Shown here in pieces: positions 11,838 through 14,592 of a stretch of DNA of 14,592 bases; the first letter of the stretch is position 1; every line of letters begins with the position of its first letter. This DNA is from an uncultured Trueperaceae bacterium (lineage in GTDB: Bacteria > Deinococcota > Deinococci > Deinococcales > Trueperaceae): positions 1 through 14,592 of the forward strand of contig CALDPK010000258.1 of NCBI GenBank assembly GCA_937911855.1, given 5' to 3'. The translations under genes and the position numbers were made by a program. Below the pieces are notes generated by a model that saw only the letters and a list, made by a program, of their open reading frames with translations, was not told the origin of the DNA and ran no database searches.

Positions 11838-13691
11838 TCAGAAACCGGTGCCGAAGCTCGCGAACAGCATGGAGTGGTTGCCGCCCTTCTGGCCGTGGTT
11901 GAGGCTGGCGCCGATGTCCGCATCCAGCCCGAACAGGCGCGTGCGCGCACCGAAGGTGAGCGTGGTCCAGGACTGGTCATAGCCGACCCCGGGGACCGCG
12001 TATGGCAGCGAGCCGCCGATCGACTGCGAGCGCGCGAAAGCCTGTTGCGCCTCGTCCTCGAATTCGCGGTCCAGGGTGACGCGCGCGTAGGGCACCAGCC
12101 GATCGTGGATGGTATAGGCGAACTGCCAGCCGGCACTGCCCACCATCGAATCGAAGGACTGGTCGGGATAGGCCAGCGAGGTGGAAACCGTCGCATCGCT
12201 CTCGGCGAAGCCATCCACCTCGATCCGCTGCGCGACCACGCCCAGCACCGGGCCGTGGCGCAGCGCGCCTTCGCCCAGTTCCCAGCCGCCCTGCAAGGCC
12301 AGCGCCAGGTTGCTGCCATCCGCCGAACCGGTGTGCGTGCGCAGTGCGGGCCCCAGCGGTACCTGGCGCTCGATGTCGAAATCGAGGCGGGTGTAGCTCA
12401 GCTGGCCGTTCACCCACGCACCATTGGCGCCGCTCCAGCCGGCGTAGCCGCCGATGGTGAGTTCGGACTGGTCCCAGTTGCCGCGGCGGCGGCCCCAGTC
12501 GTTGCCCTGGCGGCCATAGCCCAGGAAGCCGCCCCAGGCCACGCCGTCGCCGCCCCAGTCCATGCCGACGGCCAGCGCCGGGCCGGCGCCGTCGTAATGG
12601 TCGCCGTGGTCGTAACGCTGCAGGTCGCCGCGCAGGTCGGTCCACCAGCGCGCGCCTTCGGCGTCGCCGCGCCCGGCCAGCTGCGCACCCACGCGCGCAG
12701 CCCGGTTGCGGCCGGTGGCGGCCGCCGAATGCGCCAGCACCGCCATCTGCCGCGGGCCTTCGATCATCGAAAGCGCAAGGTCGGCCAGGGCGCGATGCCC
12801 GGCGCTGGACGGATGCACGCCATCGGCGAACAGGTAGGTCTGCGGGGCGTCCGGGCTGACCAGGCTGGTCGGGTTGCAGGTCAGCGACTGTGCGGTCACC
12901 TGGGGCATGCACGCGGTGCCGGTGACATTGGAGAGGCCGAACACGCCCGGGTCGGCCGCCACCTCGCGCAGGAAGCTGAAGGTATCCACCGGGATCACGC
13001 TCAGGCCGTTGGCGGCGAGCGTGGCGAACAGCGCCTCGTTGTACGCCGAGGAAAGCGCCGTGGACTGGGCCACGGCGCCGGGGCCCTGGGCGCGCGACGA
13101 GGGCGTCAGGCCCAGGTCGGGGATGTTGGGCACCAGCACGTAGCGCGCGCCGGCCGCCTGCAGGGCACCGACGATGCCGACCTGCGCGGTCACGGCCGCA
13201 CCGATGATCTGCTGCGCCTGGCCCGGGTTGGCCGCGACCGCGAACAGGTCGTTGGGCCCACCCCAGACGCTGTAGAGCGCATCCGGATCGGCGCGACCGC
13301 CATTCGCGGAAAGGTAGTTGCCCGCCTGCGTGGCCAGCGACGGGGTCAGCCCGAATGGCGGCCCTACCCGGTCGGTGGCGACCATCGCACCGCCGGCGGC
13401 GTAGTTGTCGCCCGTCTGGCCATTGCCGTTGGGCCGGGCGTCGGTGCCGTAGGCCAGCGCCAGCCATTCGGCCCAGACCAGGCCCGGATTGGTGGTGAAG
13501 CGGCCCAGGATGGCCGCCTGCGGGTTCTGCTGCACCAGCAGCGGCCGGAAGTAGCCGGCGTCGGTCAGGCTGTCGCCGAAAAACACCGTGCGCGAGAACG
13601 TGTCTTCGGCCAGCGCCGGCGCGCTGGCAAGCGCCAGGGCAGCGGCCAGCATCGCGATTGCGGGGGTGGAACGGGGCTTGGAACGGTGCAT
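11838..13691 (-). CDS. GDSL-type autotransporter esterase/lipase (EstA-like)
   Basis: The 617-residue protein has a signal peptide (to about residue 28, ALA-ED), a GDSL hydrolase passenger (about 32-315) and a C-terminal autotransporter beta-barrel (about 345-617). Catalytic blocks are all visible: FFGDSLTDAG with nucleophile S41, NYAAGGA with the oxyanion glycine near 100, GGPNDLF with N148, and FADGVHPSSAGH with the D290-H293 pair. The barrel has alternating strands rich in Gly and aromatics and ends in FASFGTGF with the C-terminal phenylalanine needed for outer-membrane insertion. Such proteins stay anchored on the cell surface and hydrolyse ester lipids; Pseudomonas EstA affects rhamnolipid production and motility. 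The ATG at 13691 begins the signal peptide. It is intact and divergent from thiS. Confidence 0.95.
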   Translation of the reverse strand: MHRSKPRSTPAIAMLAAALALASAPALAEDTFSRTVFFGDSLTDAGYFRPLLVQQNPQAAILGRFTTNPGLVWAEWLALAYGTDARPNGNGQTGDNYAAGGAMVATDRVGPPFGLTPSLATQAGNYLSANGGRADPDALYSVWGGPNDLFAVAANPGQAQQIIGAAVTAQVGIVGALQAAGARYVLVPNIPDLGLTPSSRAQGPGAVAQSTALSSAYNEALFATLAANGLSVIPVDTFSFLREVAADPGVFGLSNVTGTACMPQVTAQSLTCNPTSLVSPDAPQTYLFADGVHPSSAGHRALADLALSMIEGPRQMAVLAHSAAATGRNRAARVGAQLAGRGDAEGARWWTDLRGDLQRYDHGDHYDGAGPALAVGMDWGGDGVAWGGFLGYGRQGNDWGRRRGNWDQSELTIGGYAGWSGANGAWVNGQLSYTRLDFDIERQVPLGPALRTHTGSADGSNLALALQGGWELGEGALRHGPVLGVVAQRIEVDGFAESDATVSTSLAYPDQSFDSMVGSAGWQFAYTIHDRLVPYARVTLDREFEDEAQQAFARSQSIGGSLPYAVPGVGYDQSWTTLTFGARTRLFGLDADIGASLNHGQKGGNHSMLFASFGTGF

Positions 13692-13832
13692 GCAGCGACT
13701 CCGGATAAGTGACGACGGCCACAGTACGGGGCCGCATGGTGCGCAAGTCTCCACCAATCGCGCATCCGCCTCACGCCGCACTGCGTCACGGCCGGCGTGC
13801 ATGGCGCGACACAGCGGGCGACAATCCCGGGC

Positions 13833-14033
13833 ATGGACATCCAGCTCAACGGCGACGCGTTGGCCGTCGCAGACAACACCACGGTGCTGTCCCTGCTCGA
13901 ACAGCAGGGCCTGGGCGGCCGCCGCGTGGCGGTCGAGGTCAACGGCACGATCGTGCCCCGCGGCCGCCACCACGACCACCTCCTGCACGACGGCGACCGG
14001 ATCGAAATCGTGCACGCACTGGGAGGGGGGTGA
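13833..14033 (+). CDS. thiS: Sulfur carrier protein ThiS
   Basis: The 66-residue protein has the small ubiquitin-like fold of ThiS: MDIQLNGDALAVADNTTVLSLLEQQGLGGRRVAVEVNG, then the IVPR...GDRIEIVHALGGG end. The C-terminal Gly-Gly is adenylylated by ThiF and converted to a thiocarboxylate that gives sulfur to thiazole formation by ThiG in thiamine synthesis. The usual next gene, thiG, should follow on this strand but does not appear: after about 90 bases, which include two hairpins, the sequence becomes a sulfatase. The missing partner is best explained by a chimeric join and not by loss. Confidence 0.95.
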   Translation: MDIQLNGDALAVADNTTVLSLLEQQGLGGRRVAVEVNGTIVPRGRHHDHLLHDGDRIEIVHALGGG

Positions 14034-14093
14034 GCCGGCACGCTTGCGAACCGCAGGTTCGCGTGCCGGCGAACGCACGCACACGGATGTGCG
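14034..14093 (+). other. Two adjacent hairpins after thiS
   Basis: GCCGGCACGC (14034-14043) pairs perfectly with GCGTGCCGGC (14061-14070). Inside it, GAACC (14048-14052) pairs with GGTTC (14056-14060) around a GCA loop, with a four-base TTGC bulge on one side. A second hairpin, CGCACA-CGGA-TGTGCG, follows at 14078-14093. No T run follows, so this looks like an RNA-stability structure or REP-like element rather than a classic terminator. Confidence 0.65.
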
Positions 14094-14120
14094 GGCCGGA
14101 CCGATCCGAAGGCACGCCGT

Positions 14121-14592
14121 CCGCCCCATCTCGACGCGCTCGCGGCGGAAGGGGTGCGCTACACGAAGGCCTTCGCCACCGCCGGGGTTTGTGCGCCGTG
14201 CCGTTCCGGGATCATCACGGGGATGTATCAGAACTCGATCGGGACCCACCACATGCGGTGCGACGCGGTTCTGCCGGACTGGCTGAAGCCGTTTCCGATG
14301 TATTTCCGCGAGGCGGGTTATTATTGCACAAACAACGCCAAGACGGACTACCAGTTTACCAATCCTTCGCCGCGCGAGATCTGGGACGAGAGTTCGGCGA
14401 AGGCGCACTGGAAAAATCGCAAACCCGGCCAGCCGTTTTTTGCCGTATTCAACTTCACCGGTTGTCACGAGAGCGGGATCGCGAGTCGGCAAAAATACGA
14501 GCAGGTCACCAAAGCCCTCACCGCCGAACAACGCCAGGACCCCGCCGCTTTTACCAATCTGCCGCCCTACTATCCCGATACTCCCGTGGTGC
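14121..14592 (+). CDS. Type I sulfatase, internal fragment (cut at both ends)
   Basis: The frame reads PHLDALAAEGVRYTKAFATAG, then CAPCRSGIITGM, the C-x-P-x-R sulfatase signature. Its cysteine (codon 14190-14192) would become the catalytic formylglycine, with R at 14202-14204. IGTHHMRCD, PMYFREAGYYCTNNAKTDYQF, WDESSAKAHWKNR and PFFAVFNFTGCHES follow, as in heparan-N-sulfatase-like enzymes that remove sulfate from glycans and are abundant in Planctomycetes and Verrucomicrobia. The N-terminal signal peptide and the metal-binding DD region are missing, and the frame runs off the window at 14592. The codon style (TTT, AAA, CAA, TAT) is lower in GC than in the thiS block. The frame is open back to the thiS stop, but residues before 14124 do not fit the family. 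Confidence 0.9.

Noticed and set aside
10709..11902. Plus-strand frame of 397 codons over the whiB-ponA2-DUF6746 area
   Set aside because: It covers whiB and DUF6746 in antisense, a tRNA gene and a chimeric junction; no part matches a protein family.
11874..13712. Long plus-strand frame of 612 codons opposite the esterase
   Set aside because: Arg/Ala/Gly-rich shadow of a high-GC gene on the other strand, with no family wording and no ribosome-binding site.
11838..14531. An 897-residue minus-strand frame as one long protein
   Set aside because: The part beyond 13691 is the complement of thiS and the sulfatase; the signal peptide at 13691 marks the true start.
1..14592. CRISPR array, phage genes or insertion sequence explaining the mixed content
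   Set aside because: I found no regularly spaced repeats with unique spacers, no transposase or integrase, and no terminal inverted repeats or target duplications at the switches.

Overview
The window is not one continuous genome. It reads as four blocks from different bacteria, and every switch falls inside or beside a gene that stops matching its own family. Block A (1 to about 9380) looks like Deinococcota: it holds nuoA and the start of nuoB with wording I recall from Deinococcus/Truepera-type complex I, and some -10 boxes sit directly in front of start codons. Block B (about 9382-11095) is actinobacterial: the end of a Crp regulator, RidA-like, DUF4177, WhiB4-like and a ponA2-like start. 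This is the gene set and orientation of the M. tuberculosis Rv3676-Rv3682 neighbourhood, recalled from memory. Block C (about 11128-14100) is Xanthomonadaceae-like gammaproteobacterial: rimK start, DUF6746 protein, tRNA-Gly, a GDSL autotransporter esterase and thiS. Block D (about 14120-14592) is an internal piece of a type I sulfatase of the kind abundant in Planctomycetes and Verrucomicrobia. Chimeric assembly of a mixed-community metagenome is the simplest explanation. Species assignments are inference from protein wording, not a search.

Block A in order: a fosmidomycin-resistance-type MFS exporter; a secreted protein of unknown function behind its own promoter; a zinc alcohol dehydrogenase relic that has lost its catalytic N-terminal half; a secreted fasciclin-domain protein with a terminator; a divergent MerR/cobalamin-binding regulator; tRNA-Lys; an Xre-RES toxin-antitoxin operon; tRNA-Val and tRNA-Glu with a strong promoter; a DUF1269 membrane protein; Hsp20 behind a consensus promoter; a GNAT acetyltransferase; then nuoA and a broken nuoB.

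The most interesting biology is at 3655-5241. The MerR-family protein carries the cobalamin-photoreceptor residues of CarH (Trp-His, Glu-His and the lower-ligand His). The intergenic region it shares with the fasciclin gene holds three direct repeats at an exact 11-bp period, the operator geometry reported for Thermus CarH. This suggests a light- and B12-controlled switch on a surface fasciclin protein rather than on carotenoid genes.

No intergenic stretch exceeds about 300 bases. The longest, 9583-9827, holds a tandem and inverted repeat cluster.
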